Notes under the pieces: model-generated
Seen by the model: the letters and a program-made list of their open reading frames with translations, nothing else
The model's database searches: none
Told to the model about the DNA's origin: nothing
In this document: one piece after another, positions 1-10,725 of the stretch
Numbering within the stretch: the stretch's first letter is position 1
Layout of the letters: each line of letters opens with the position of its first letter
Assembly: GCA_013407085.1 (NCBI GenBank)
Contig: JACCGJ010019688.1
Span: forward strand, 62,001-126,000
Direction: 5' to 3'
Origin: Atriophallophorus winterbourni
Taxonomy: Eukaryota; Platyhelminthes; Trematoda; Plagiorchiida; Microphallidae
DNA: 64,000 nucleotides
Made by a program: the position numbers and the translations under genes

Positions 1-209
1 TCTATTCGGAATATATCTTCATAACGCCGGAACCACGTGTCAAAAGTCACATTATTTTCCGGGTCAAAGTGAAATTCCATTATAGACGACATGAGAGATT
101 CGGTAGATGGAGATTTGGGATCATTCGCAGAAGAATTTCCTTCTTTTATCTGGAGTATTCGTTCGAGCAACTGTTGTAAAAGTGACACTTCTGATTCAGC
201 GGACATCAT
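1..209 (-). CDS. Gag N-terminus of a Ty3/Gypsy-type LTR retrotransposon, cut by the left edge
   Basis: Minus-strand reading frame open from two consecutive ATG codons (209-207 and 206-204) to the window edge, about 69 codons with no stop. It starts MMSAESEVSLLQQLLERI and later contains FDPENNVTFDTWFRRYEDIF. Flatworm Gypsy-like Gag proteins typically begin with a Q/L-rich coiled segment and then an FDP..(V)TF..W..RYED block, so the match is in both order and content. Just upstream, on the minus strand, is TGGCGACGGGG, a plausible tRNA primer-binding site. The element would continue to the left of the window, so its intactness cannot be judged. Family is inferred from motif pattern only. Confidence 0.68.
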   Translation of the reverse strand, partial: MMSAESEVSLLQQLLERILQIKEGNSSANDPKSPSTESLMSSIMEFHFDPENNVTFDTWFRRYEDIFRI

Positions 210-215
210 GGAAAA

Positions 216-345
216 CACCCCGTCGCCAGTTGTTATGTCTGTGCTGCACTGTTGTTGTGCACCAGTCCGTTGGGTCAAGAGAGAACGAAATGTTCACTCA
301 AATCTTCTATTTAAATTGTTACGAATGCCCAAAGTGTATCACAAT
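216..345 (-). mobile_element. Putative primer-binding site and LTR 3' end upstream of the gag
   Basis: On the minus strand, TGGCGACGGGG (complement of 218-228) lies a few bases upstream of the gag ATG. It is preceded by sequence ending in ACA, as expected at the end of an LTR. The LTR cannot be followed beyond about 345, where a hammerhead repeat begins, so it is either short or interrupted. Confidence 0.35.
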
Positions 346-775
346 GAGCGAATTGTGTGAAACCCGCGACCGGTTTCGTGCTGTTTGTACTCATCAAGTA
401 AGGACAGTAGGATCAAGCTCTGTGTGTGTGATAGAAATGCATTCAAATGAGCTTTTTTGTTCATGGTAATGGGTTGAACATGTGATTGAACAGGTTGATC
501 GTATCAACCTTACCAAAAATAGCATCCACTGTTGCATATGCATGTGGTTCCTGATCCTATTGTCCCTATCTGATGAGCGCAAACAGCACGAAACCGGTCG
601 TGGTTGTGTGTATGTGATGGAAATGCAAGCAAATGAGCTTTTTTTGTTCATTGTCATGTGTTTAAACCCAGTATACCTGAGCATGGGCTAATGTGATTGA
701 ACAGGTTGGACTTACCAAACTTATCCAACAGTGGCATCCAAACGCAACTTATTTAAAATGTAGTGTATTATTCAG
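345..775. repeat. HHR-1 repeat cluster, mosaic of opposed units
   Basis: The ACCGGTTTC core occurs on the minus strand (361-411) and again on the plus strand (566-603), followed by a second partial plus unit (640-770). Shared blocks are a GGTTGATCGTATCAACC-like palindrome, AACAGTGG/CCACTGTT inverted octamers, and the ends ATGCAAGCAAATGAGC. The minus-strand hammerhead reads TTGATGA, so its C3 is lost. Adjacent opposed units make this stretch strongly self-complementary. Confidence 0.75.
566..603 (+). ncRNA. Hammerhead ribozyme motif, HHR-1 type, core intact
   Basis: CTGATGA (570-576); stem II GCGC-AAACA-GCAC (577-589) with one C/A mismatch; GAAA (590-593); helix III ACCGGT (593-598); predicted cleavage after C599. 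Stem I pairs CTAT (566-569) with GTGG (600-603), two pairs being G-U. All conserved hammerhead core bases are present. Helix III has no loop, so a monomer would fold poorly and a dimer is the likely active form. Activity is inferred, not shown. Confidence 0.7.
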
Positions 776-3334
776 TGAGCAAAATCATATAAGCGGCACA
801 AATTTCAAGGGCGATATCGGCTCTAAACTATTATACCATAAGTTGGAAGACAAGGTGAAAATAACCAGCGAAATTTTAGTTACTCACTCATGAATCTTAT
901 AGATAATCCCCAAGGCATTTACACAATGAACTATTACACCTCGAAGCACATGAATGACACTTGGAAACCTGAATTAAATTGAATTTTAGCTATTTGTTAT
1001 TTCGGGTTATTAAAGGTGAGAAATCACAAATCGCATCAAGTGTAAAAATAAATCGCATAACTTGTCCAGGTTTGTACATAATTTGAAACCCAGTTTGGTC
1101 TGCTTCGTCAATTTGATCATGGTTCTAGTAATGATCAAAATTCAGCACCTACTACAACCAGACTCTACTCAAAAAGGTTAAATTTTGCGAACCCAACACA
1201 TATTCATTTTCAAATGCTTTCACAGGAAATATCGCAGATTAACGATTGATAATGTCAGATGCATATCCAGAAACATACAGTTCCTTTCCATTCTACGAAA
1301 GTGGCACACCTTCGCTATCATTGAAAAATAAGTTTTGAAATTGCATAAAAAACAGATTTTGACCATTCAATATGTATCACGCAGATTAGATCATTCGGAA
1401 GTTTTGAACTACGTTTCACCTACCATGTCAGCTAGTAAGACCTTATGATTGAACCTAATGTTTAATCAGTTCGTTTTCATATTTGTTGACCTTTCAAGTT
1501 CAACAATTTTCCAGCAGCTACTCAGAGTAAATTGTGCATAATAATCCAAATTACATGTGATGGTTTCTGGTTAACCGGCCAAAACTCCACAACGCTTTTT
1601 GGCTAAATAAGCTAAATAACAATAATAGAAATATTGATGATAACTTTTCTATATAATCTCAGATAATTACATGACTTGGGTGAGTAGCGAATATCCTTTC
1701 TGGTTTAATTATCCGTGTCTATGGTAAATTCAAGATGACGCATACTAGCTTGAATCTATGGTAGTGAAACTTAAAGTCTTCACATAAGGTTCTAACAAGA
1801 GTTGGATGCTTGCAATTTATGAAGCATTCGTCTAAGTTTGGAGGACACACACCTCGCCGTCCTATGGTTATAGTTAAGCTTACTGCTTTTTCTACCGTAA
1901 AAATGTCTGAGTTCTGAGTTCTGAGGTTAGAGCGTAAATGCTTGAGGTAAAAATTCGAAAGTGCTGTCTAATGCGGGCCCACAGATCATGCTCTCAATAA
2001 AGCAAAAGCGCCAGCTACATTGGTTGTGTCAGGACTATGAAATAGAAAAGCGTCCTAATTCAAAGATTCACCGTATCATTAATTCATATAGGGAATTTGA
2101 ACTTTTGATACACACTTACTGTGTTACATCAACATTTTGGAAGAGATTTTATATCCCTTTGCATTGCCTCATCCAGTTGCGAAGCGCGAACTCTCAACTG
2201 ATTCTTCGGAGCCGTAGCGTAAATCGTCATCCGCAAGCTGGGGAACAGATGGCACCGCTTTATGTCGCTAAACGGAACTCATCCCTACAGTGTGCAAATC
2301 CCATTAATTAATAGAGTACTGTTTATCGCTGTGAAGGCTGTGAAACAGATTGTTACAATCGAATCTGAATGTCTGTTAATGTGAAACACTATAAAGTGTA
2401 AAGTTTTCATGCACGTGAGAAGTACGCCCATAGTTGACATAGTATGCAGGAAGCCGGCAAATAAATTTGATACACTAAGCACTCTTTGATAGTTCGTTGG
2501 AATTTAAGATATTATGAAAAGCGGTGTTGATCAACAGTAAATTAAAGAGTACTCACGCCAAGTGAATACTGAGAGAAAAATCATTTTTCTTGAATAGTAG
2601 AAAAAAAGATATTATCACAAAACAAGGAAAACTTGAGATTATAATCTTTTCCGTTAGATATTTTATTTTGTTACGATTTTAACGAAATTTTCTAAATAAT
2701 TCCAAGAACAAACTAAAAAATGGGAAACGCTTACAACACTTGTAGTTTACCACAACAAGCGTGACTAACCAAAACACTTCCTTCCGGTTATTTTGCAAAA
2801 GCATCGTCAGCATACAAAAACAAGTTCGACGATGATTCACGATGTGACAATGCTTATGCTTACGAGCAACCCGCAAATTGAACTCGCGTTGTGGAGAGGT
2901 GCTGTCTTTTACCGTGAAATATTTTGACATAAATCTCCATTCCGAGACAAGATCTAACGAAAGTTACTATAAAGTGCACGTGCTTCTAGAACAGCCTAAT
3001 ATTTGGGTACGTTTAGAAACGTCACTTGGTGTTATGCCGTTTTGTTAAGCTAAAATAATTCTTGAGCTAGTTTCTCTTAAGATAATCCTCGCTAAATCTT
3101 TTGCTATTCAGATTCGCCTTCATTAATTTGGCGTTAATATTATTTTGTGTCGCAAAATTATTGGGTTCATTTCATTTAGCATGTAGCATTTTGTTTATAG
3201 ACTTAGGATTCTGATAAAAATTAAACTAGTATTAGAGGAATGTGAGCATTCAGAAACATTTAAATCGTACTCTTACTCTTTTAATATAATAGCTATTCCG
3301 ATTGGTAAACATGTACAGAAAAAGTTGCGCTTTT
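776..3334. other. No gene recognised; contains one copy of a short CEGC-type repeat
   Basis: AT-rich and full of stops in all frames. The only structure I could support is at about 2,318-2,480, described separately. Confidence 0.5.
2318..2480 (+). repeat. Short dispersed repeat, copy 1 (pair with 8,775-8,945)
   Basis: TGTGAAGGCTGT followed by a gapped match through TCGAATCTGAATGT aligns with the copy at 8.8 kb. The reading frame through it gives STVYRCEGCETDCYNRI then a stop. A CxxC pair is visible, but no protein family can be assigned. Confidence 0.4.
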
Positions 3335-3800
3335 GTGCCACTGTTGAATAAGGTATGGCCAATTTGTTCAATCACATGTGTCTTAACACGTAGATAGTGT
3401 CAAACCCATTAACCAAGGACAAAAATGTTCTTTGCGTGCATTTCCATCTCACCCCACGACCGGTTTCGTGCTGTTTGAACTCATCATGTAGGACAGTAGG
3501 ATCATTATCCGCATGCGGTTGAAACAGTGGAGTAATAGTGAAGAAATTGCCCTTGTATGGCACTGTTGGATAAGGTTTTTACGACCAACTTGTTCAGTCG
3601 CATGTGACCAAACACATGTGGATGAAGTTAAACCATTAACGATGAAAAAATCCGTGTTTGCGTGAATTTGTTTATCCTTATCCAACTGCGGCATTCTAGA
3701 GTAATTTTTACTATACTTCCACTGGTTAAAGCGCATGCGCATCTTGATCCTACTGTCCATACTTGATGAGTGCAAGCAGCACGAAATGCATGAAAATACG
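3335..3800. repeat. HHR-1 repeat pair, minus unit followed by plus unit
   Basis: 3,335-3,660 is a nearly full minus-sense unit, including the CCGCATGCGG palindrome, AACAGTGG near 3,522 and the ACCGGTTTC core at 3,460-3,468. 3,675-3,800 is a plus-sense unit. Both hammerheads are decayed: the minus copy reads ATGATGA, and the plus copy reads TTGATGA and has lost helix III (GAAATGCA). Confidence 0.72.
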
Positions 3801-4562
3801 GACAAATGTACAAAACATATTCTACTTGAAATAAATGTCGTTTCACATTCCAGGAAACAATTTTTAGTCTTTGGATTCATTACTGAATATGTAGTTAACC
3901 AGCGATAGCTTGTGATTAACAATTGGCACTAATGAAAGGAAGTTAAAGATTTTTAGACCGATTGGGAATCCATATTCATGAAAGAAAAATCTGCTCTGCT
4001 CTAACTGATTCATCAAAAACGTTCTTAAAATTAATTAAAGTCAAGCGTAAGTTTAAAAAGAGAAATCAACCGCGCGAAACCTCTCTCATGTTTCGGTTAC
4101 GCATATCTCAAACTAACTACGGAGTGGGCTGTGCAAGCCTGACCTATGTGTTTAAAAATTGAAGTAAGCATTTTAAGAAGACAGATCGCCACGCCAATTT
4201 TTTTGTTAAAATGCTGTCAGTAGTCTCCATACAGTTTCGAGTTACCCCTTCGTAAGAACGTGTATCACTTAACTGGCACTCTCCATAATTCTGTAGGTGG
4301 GCAATCATCCAGTTTCATCTAGTCAGTAGAACGTCTCCCAGTGGCACACCCGCGCTCATTATATTATACTTCCAATTGAAATTTAGAATTTCTTATTCTT
4401 CACAAAATTTCTCAGCTAAAAATTCATTAAATAAAGAAATATAAAAAACCACATTCGGGGTCAAATTTCACCAAGAGAATGCGTTTTCATCTTAGTTTGA
4501 AAACATATACGCTAATTATAATATTGTCCACTTAATAATGAATCTCTTTATAAAACCATGAA

Positions 4563-4609
<47 letters not shown>

Positions 4610-5754
4610 TTGAATTATTGAAATCTAAGTTGAATCGACTGAATTAGTTTGCTACCCCACCAATTCCAAGGAAATTCTTTTCAACAACACATAATTGCAA
4701 TCAATATTCAACGCTGCATTATTATTTTTCAAGACTGAATCTAAAATATATGTAAAATAAAGGTTACTAAGGCGTGGTCAAGCGTAAAAAGGGAACAAGT
4801 GCCTGGGTTCCCAGGATTCACATTTGTCGTCGAAATAATTTCACGTTTCCCTTGAATCGGCTTCTATACAAAATCAATATAAACAATATGCATCCATTAA
4901 GCATGCCAAAGCAACATGTCATTGATCAATTCAAGCAGAAATCTGAATGTTTGGTTTCAATTTCTTAAACATGTCAACCACAGATTTGAGGTTCCTTTCG
5001 GGTGTATTTCTGATGTTCCGAAAGACAGAAACATTGTTTAAAATTCAGACCTTTAACAGGAGTGATTAATGGTGTCTGAGTTGAAAAGTCGAATACACTC
5101 GGTGGTTTTTTAAATTCACAAGCAAGTGGGCGTTTGAGATTGTCTTGACTATGAATCGAGGGTTTTGAATTAAATGGGAATTCGGCTTGAAAAACGAGGA
5201 ATACAATGAACTAAATCGTCGTATTCCGTTTCACAAGTGCACTGTTTCAAAAGGGATTTTTGTTGATTACTGGTTTTGTATGGAAAGTATAGAAAACAGT
5301 TTTGCATTCACTCAAGCTAGATGTTTAGCATACTTCATGTGAAATGCGCGATTGATGCTGGTCATTATATACCGTTAACGGAATGGAAGTTCTGTAGACA
5401 AATACTATACAATTGCATAGGTTAAGGTATCAAACGAAATGTTTGCATAATAAACCTACTAAATTTAATATCAAATTTCTCAATCTCGTCTGGGTTACTA
5501 ACATACCCAGCTAAATCAAAACCTGTGTATTTGTTCGAAATAAATTAAACGTGCTTCAGTTCAGCCGATCGCGAATTTACGGTTAGCTGTTGAAACAAGT
5601 TTACGTAAACTTTAGAAGGTGTGGCATGTAATTTAGTTGTTCAGAGACAACGTTTTATTTAGAGTAAATTAGTCAATTATTTTTCACAGATATTAAAAAC
5701 ACTTAGTTTACCCAAAATCTGTATGAGTATACAACTTGTAAGAACCATATTAAC
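3801..5754. other. No gene recognised; contains an (AT)n microsatellite
   Basis: AT-rich non-coding DNA. Apart from the AT run near 4,568-4,604 I see no repeat, RNA gene or convincing reading frame. Confidence 0.5.
4568..4605. repeat. (AT)n microsatellite
   Basis: Uninterrupted alternating A and T for nearly 40 bases. Confidence 0.95.
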
Positions 5755-5890
5755 CAGTGGCTTCTAAGTCTACCACTTTTATACTATTATAAGGCTCACT
5801 GAACCTGATCTTACTGTCTCCATCTGATGACGGCAAACAGCCAGAAACCGGTAGTGATGTGTAAGTGCGGGGATGTGAGGAACACATTAC
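5755..5890 (+). repeat. HHR-2 repeat, plus-sense core
   Basis: Contains the HHR-2 core block (GGCTCACTGAACCTGATC, TTACTGTCTCCATCTGATGA, then GGGGATGTGAGGAAC) with an intact hammerhead at 5,820-5,857. Its right end touches a minus-strand CR1 3' end at about 5,897. Confidence 0.75.
5820..5857 (+). ncRNA. Hammerhead ribozyme motif, HHR-2 type
   Basis: CTGATGA (5,824-5,830); stem II GGC-AAACA-GCC with C5831/A5843 where a G-C pair is usual; GAAA (5,844-5,847); helix III ACCGGT (5,847-5,852); predicted cleavage after A5853 (GTA triplet, an allowed NUH site). Stem I pairs CCAT (5,820-5,823) with GTGA (5,854-5,857), three of four paired. Confidence 0.62.
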
Positions 5891-6180
5891 TTTTGTAATT
5901 CAAGGTTTTCAATGGTCTAAAAAGCAACAAGCTTAACAACAATCATAGGATGGTAAAAATTGAAATTTAAGTGTATAAACAGGATAAGGAAGTAGATTAA
6001 GCATTATATAAGTGTTCTGGAAAAGAATAATTCATTAAAAATTCGTCTAATTTCGTTTTAAATTCATACAAGCTAGTAAAGTGAGCAACGGTTGAAGGTA
6101 AACTGTTTCAAGTAAAACAGACACGGACAGAGTAAAAATACCTTTTACAGTTTAGGCGGGAATGGGGTACGACCAGAATC
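5891..6180 (-). mobile_element. CR1-like LINE, 3' fragment of the reverse transcriptase frame and tail
   Basis: Translating the minus strand gives, across stops, CKRYFYSVRVCFT then NSLPSTVAHFTSLYEFKTKL. This matches the C-terminus of the better-preserved CR1 at 55.7 kb (CRRFFFAVRVCFLWNSLPP...LFKAELD). The block GTAATTCAAGGTTTTCAATG near 5,897 matches the 3' tail of that copy. Only the end of the element survives. Confidence 0.65.
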
Positions 6181-6415
6181 CGTAAGCGCCTAGAACGTTT
6201 GATCAGTAATCACTATGTGATTCTGTGCTTGAACATCGTGGTTGGTTGTACAAACCCTATTAAACAATCGCTTCAAAGTCTAACATTTTGCTACTTTTCC
6301 TCTATTGAAGTACTCACTGAAGGTAATCTTACTGTCTCCACCTGATGAAGGCAGACTACCAGGAACCGGTTGTGGTGTATAAGTTCGGGGATGTGAGCAA
6401 CAAAATACGTTGTAT
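6165..6415 (+). repeat. HHR-2 repeat with flanking arm
   Basis: 6,168-6,265 is the HHR-2 arm (CACTATGTGATTCTG, GAACATCGTGG, GGTTGTACAAACC). 6,300-6,410 is the core. The hammerhead (about 6,338-6,378) keeps CTGATGA but has GGAA where GAAA is required, so it is probably inactive. Confidence 0.65.
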
Positions 6416-6419
6416 AAAT

Positions 6420-9400
6420 TAACGTTTTCCAAAGTTATTCGCATTTTATCAGTGAGAACATCATACTTAAATCATTCTATTTTGTTACTAACCTTTGAAA
6501 CTTCCAATTGTATCTGCGGCTCACTGAATCCATTCATAATAGTATTCTAAAATTTCAATGAGAAGATTGCAGACGATATGTGTAGAGTCTGTTTTGGTAT
6601 TAGCAAAAGCAATGTGAGCACACGCCAAAAAATATGCTTGGAACTCGTATCAAAATGTAGGACGATGATGTTCATACTCTGAAAGTATTGTTTTGATCAA
6701 GTACTAAGGTCAATCGGCATTAATCCTACTACCTTGACGATTAGAACTTAAAACAAGACCTGGCAACTAATTTCGACTGTCAGCTCTAATAATGAAAGTG
6801 TAAGTTCATTATTGGGTGTCCGTCGAACACTCATAAACCATAAAGCGGAGACAGCGTAACAAGACGGACATGAAAAATCCTAGAAACGCTGCTTGATAAT
6901 TCGGATAAATACGTAATTTCAAAATGGATACTTTTCATTAGGTTATCAAAAATCATATTAAACAACCTTCAATTTGAGAGCAATTCAGGGAGACAATCGA
7001 GCAGTGTTACTTCTATTTTAATAACAAACACGTCACTCACCTATCATTGCTGTAACATTATGCGTCCTGTTGTTGTGCTGTGATCGGAAGCTGAATAAGC
7101 GTACATTCGTTTCAAGTGATTTTACTATTCTTTCACACTACCATCAGATCGCAACTGTTTCGGCAATAACTAGTCACTCACAGATTGGGTTGCTCCGTAT
7201 GGCCCGATAGCAGATGTTGATTGATAATATATAAAGAAAAACGCATATCGAGTTCAATTTGTGATGAAAGCGATGATAACTCTTTGATATTCGATTTTGC
7301 GGACATTTGGATTGCATTGGAATGTATAAGAAGTGATACTCTAAAATGTGCGCATATATGTATGAACTTTTCTGAAGGGTCCGGTAGATGGGTGTTAGAG
7401 CGACCATTTGCATTTTTGATCCTAGTTTCTAATAGACCGGAGACTGTCGTTCGCGTAAGTGTTACAAAATAGATCATGCATAGGGTTGGCTTCATATAAG
7501 TGAAATGTATCGCTTTTAACTCGAATTTTTTGAAATTGAGAAATGGTTATAAAACGAACATTTTTTAAGAATTCTTGCTTCGAAATTAAAAATGAACAAC
7601 ATTGTTATCGACATGTGTTGAAATGCTCTCATCCCCTGCGCTTGAACATCACAAAGTATAGCTGGCTATGGACTTTCAAAAATAGAAATTTATTATTGTT
7701 GATCTAATTGTACTTTCTATAAACGATATCTGGTGTACCGAATGAGAAACTTCCTGTTTCTTAGTAGAGAATCTCGCAACGATTCTTCAACGAAATGAAT
7801 GCTATTTTCATTCAAATACTCCAATTAAATCGATAAATTCTGCAATCAGAAAATAGACTAAATTTGCTCGACAACGTCTGCTTCAATACTCTATTTTACA
7901 AATTTCATACAAAATCTGGATCAAGGTCTGAGAGCATCTCATTGATTTCTCGCACGCGACCACGTGATTTTCATGGTAATCCTTTCTGCTCAAGGTCAAA
8001 TCAGCATCAGCATCAACACTCTTCTTGGTCTTCAGCCTTTAATCCGGTTACCATGGTTTGTGATGCAAATAAGCATTCAAACATTTCGTGGTAGGCAAGC
8101 AACTCTTTTCGTAGGCATCTGACACTTATTTGCATAAGTTGGTCAACTACACAGGCACAGCATCAACATCTGTCCAGATTTCTGGTTGTTCGGTACGGAT
8201 TAACGGATTAAGGATGATGAAGTCGGTCATTGCATCCGTCGATTTACCGATAAAGATATTCGACGCGCAATTTGGCCTATTTCTATTTAGTCATGCAATA
8301 AGTTTTATAAAATCATGAAAAGATAAATTAGCCATAAATGATTAAAGTGCTGAAAATTGATTTCCGAAAATATAAACTACTTTTATGAATATTTGGTAAG
8401 TAATACTGAGCATATGCGTTAACAGGGTGATTGCCTAAATTTCGAATAAGCAATGGTTTTACGAACGGTAGAATGAGTCACGATTAATCTTATTGCGATC
8501 GTTGCCACGCGTTGTAACCACGTTAGAACTGAGATTGTGACTGTATTGTAATTTACCGAGCATTGGACTCAAGTTTATACTGGCTAAGGTGATGATTTCA
8601 AAAAGAAAAGACAGTTCAGTATATTGGCCCTACAATTTTGAATAAACTCGCTCTTGATTGCTCACTTTGATTGCACAGTATGAAGGACCATCTTTAATCT
8701 AAGAAAAGCAGACAATGTTCTCGGCTGCTCATCGAAGAACACGCTGACAGCGTGAAAACGCTTTTGGCCAACTGTGTACTGTTACTCAATGTGAAGGCTG
8801 TAAGAAATTGTTTCTCTCGAATCCGAATGTTGCAGTTTCATAAGACGCTGTGGTGCATGGGTTCATCGTCTGGTTGTGATGAAAATTCATAGTCAGCCGA
8901 AGGATGCCTACAACAGCATCAACAACAGATTCAAGATCATTTATTTACTAAGATGCATACCAAATACTACGTGTCCCCGTCACTATAAAGGAAGAAAAGT
9001 AAGGAAAGAAGTTCAATTACAGATGATTACGCAGGATTTATTCCCAGAGTGAGAGTTCATATTTTTATGGGCATGTAGGTAATCATATACTTCGTTATAC
9101 AGGAATTAAACAATAAACTGATAATCAAACTGCTATTCATTTTTACACGACTAAAAACTCCAGTAGTTTGAAGGCGAATTGTTTTGAACATCCAAATCTT
9201 GCTTCCTCAGCTGGCATCAGCAGAATGTAGATTTAACCGTCCATTTTAATAAAAACCAGATTAATGATCGGCGATCTATTGGATACAGCTAAAACATATT
9301 CGATCGTGTTACTTCGATTCACGTTGAAATCACATTGATTTATTGCCGATTATACTCTCTGAATTTGCCCGAATTACGCATGAGCATGATGAGCTCTCGT

Positions 9401-10020
9401 TTAGAGCACCCGTCAGTCACATCACAGCGTGCATAGAACCGAGATTAACTACACTATCGACGGCTTCAAAGAGAAACGAAATCATTCGAAAATCAAAAGA
9501 TTAGCCACAGGGCTTACTTGCATGCGTAGCGTTTGCGTGGTGACCTAATAAATGACAATCAAAAATTTTATATCCAGATTTCATTTATTCATTAAAAATA
9601 CGCGTGACAAATTCAAAAATTTCATATGATGAAAATTCATGTTTAATGGAATAACGTGTATTTATTTTAATCAAATATTTAATGCCACTCTGTGGATATA
9701 CTCACAGAGGAAATCAACTATTAAATTCAAACGCTGGTCTATTTAACAATTCCCTTATGACCGAGACCTTCTACCTAACAACCATTTGCGTGGAAATAAC
9801 ACACGCACCAGAATTTTGTAACCCGGTAATCTTTCTCGAATTCAATTATAAATATTCCAAAACCTCACCAAATAGTAATTGAAGTGGACCCCGAAAAGAA
9901 GTTAAATTAACAAGATCCAAGCGGGCTTGTCGAAAATCTGTCGAGGGCGAAGTGTGGTTCATCGAAATGGCATCCATGCAAATAAAAAGATGTACACAAA
10001 ACAAAGTCCATCGCCGAGAT
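6420..10020. other. No gene recognised
   Basis: About 3.6 kb of AT-rich DNA. A short repeat lies at 8,775-8,945. Several open frames of 60-105 codons around 7.2-7.5 and 7.9-8.3 kb overlap each other on both strands and show no family motif, so I do not call them genes. Confidence 0.45.
8775..8945 (+). repeat. Short dispersed repeat, copy 2 (pair with 2,318-2,480)
   Basis: The frame reads CTVTQCEGCKKLFLSNPNV and then stops. The nucleotide match to copy 1 is clearest in the TGTGAAGGCTGT and TCGAATC(C/T)GAATGT blocks. The CEGCK string resembles zinc-binding motifs but the context is too short to name a family. Confidence 0.4.
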
Positions 10021-10029
10021 GATATTGCA

Positions 10030-10446
10030 TTCCTATGCTTCAGCCAAAGTATATTGAAATGATTAAAGTCAATGCAATACGCTGCTATAAGATTTGTAAT
10101 CAACCTGTTTGGGACCGATCGATTACCTTTGCCATGAAAATAAAATTTGAACGCAATCGGTTCGAGCAATTATTGGGTAATGCCTCTGACGCGAAAGCTT
10201 CGTCAGGTCAAGAGTGATAGTGCGAATAGTGAACGTAATTGAATGACGCTCCCTCCCCCACCTCGACTTCGTCTTACCACTAAACAGCCTATTGTAATCC
10301 AAGGGATCTCAAGTCACGTAGAAAATAACCGGATCAAGTGGCCTATTTACACAGCGCAGCGTGAACTCGGTCAAGGTCAATTGGCCCAGGTTCACATGTG
10401 CACGATTAAACCCGTAGCAAATGTGACTAATGTTAAACTGCATTAA
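10030..10446 (+). mobile_element. CR1-like LINE fragment, internally deleted
   Basis: 10,035-10,210 encodes a basic segment (PKYIEMIKVNAIRCYK ... KIKFERNRFEQLL) like the region between endonuclease and reverse transcriptase in CR1 elements. 10,243-10,440 matches 13,500-13,675 of the next CR1 relic (block GGTTCACATGTGCA.GATTAAAC). Instead of reverse transcriptase it then continues with GCAAATGTGACTAATGTTAAA, which matches the end of that relic near 15,260. The copy therefore joins a 5' piece to a 3' piece. It ends where an HHR-2 repeat begins. Confidence 0.6.
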
Positions 10447-10725
10447 AGGGCTGTGTTGCTCACATCCCCTGAACTTACAGCCCACTACCGGTTTCTGGAT
10501 GTTTGCCGTCATCAGGTGGAGACAGTAAGATTAGAGTCAGTGAGCCTTGAAACAGTGGAGAAGAGTTAAACCAAGTTTTACTTGAATGTCACTGTATCTT
10601 CGGGTTCGTACAACAAACCACGGTGTTCAAACACAGAATTCCATTGTGATTCCTGGTCAATCGTTCTAGGCTCTTATAGATGACCCACGCAAAATTGGCA
10701 TTCAAGTATAACTTTGTTTAGGTAA
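10447..10725 (-). repeat. HHR-2 repeat with arm and terminal inverted piece
   Basis: Core 10,447-10,600, arm 10,610-10,690 (GGGTTCGTACAAC ... ATAGATGACCC), then GGCATTCAAGTATAACTTTG, which is the inverted copy of 10,573-10,592. The arm is in the opposite orientation to the right-hand arm of the 18.5 kb copy. Confidence 0.72.
10482..10519 (-). ncRNA. Hammerhead ribozyme motif, HHR-2 type
   Basis: On the minus strand: CTGATGA (10,515-10,509), GAAA (10,495-10,492), helix III ACCGGT, GTA cleavage triplet. Stem I is fully Watson-Crick (CCAC with GTGG). Stem II has GG-CC pairs with one mismatch (CGGC-AAACA-TCCA). All core bases are kept. Confidence 0.62.

Noticed and set aside
7174..7495. Overlapping frames on both strands near 7.2-7.5 kb
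   Set aside because: Three frames compete over the same bases and none carries a recognisable domain.
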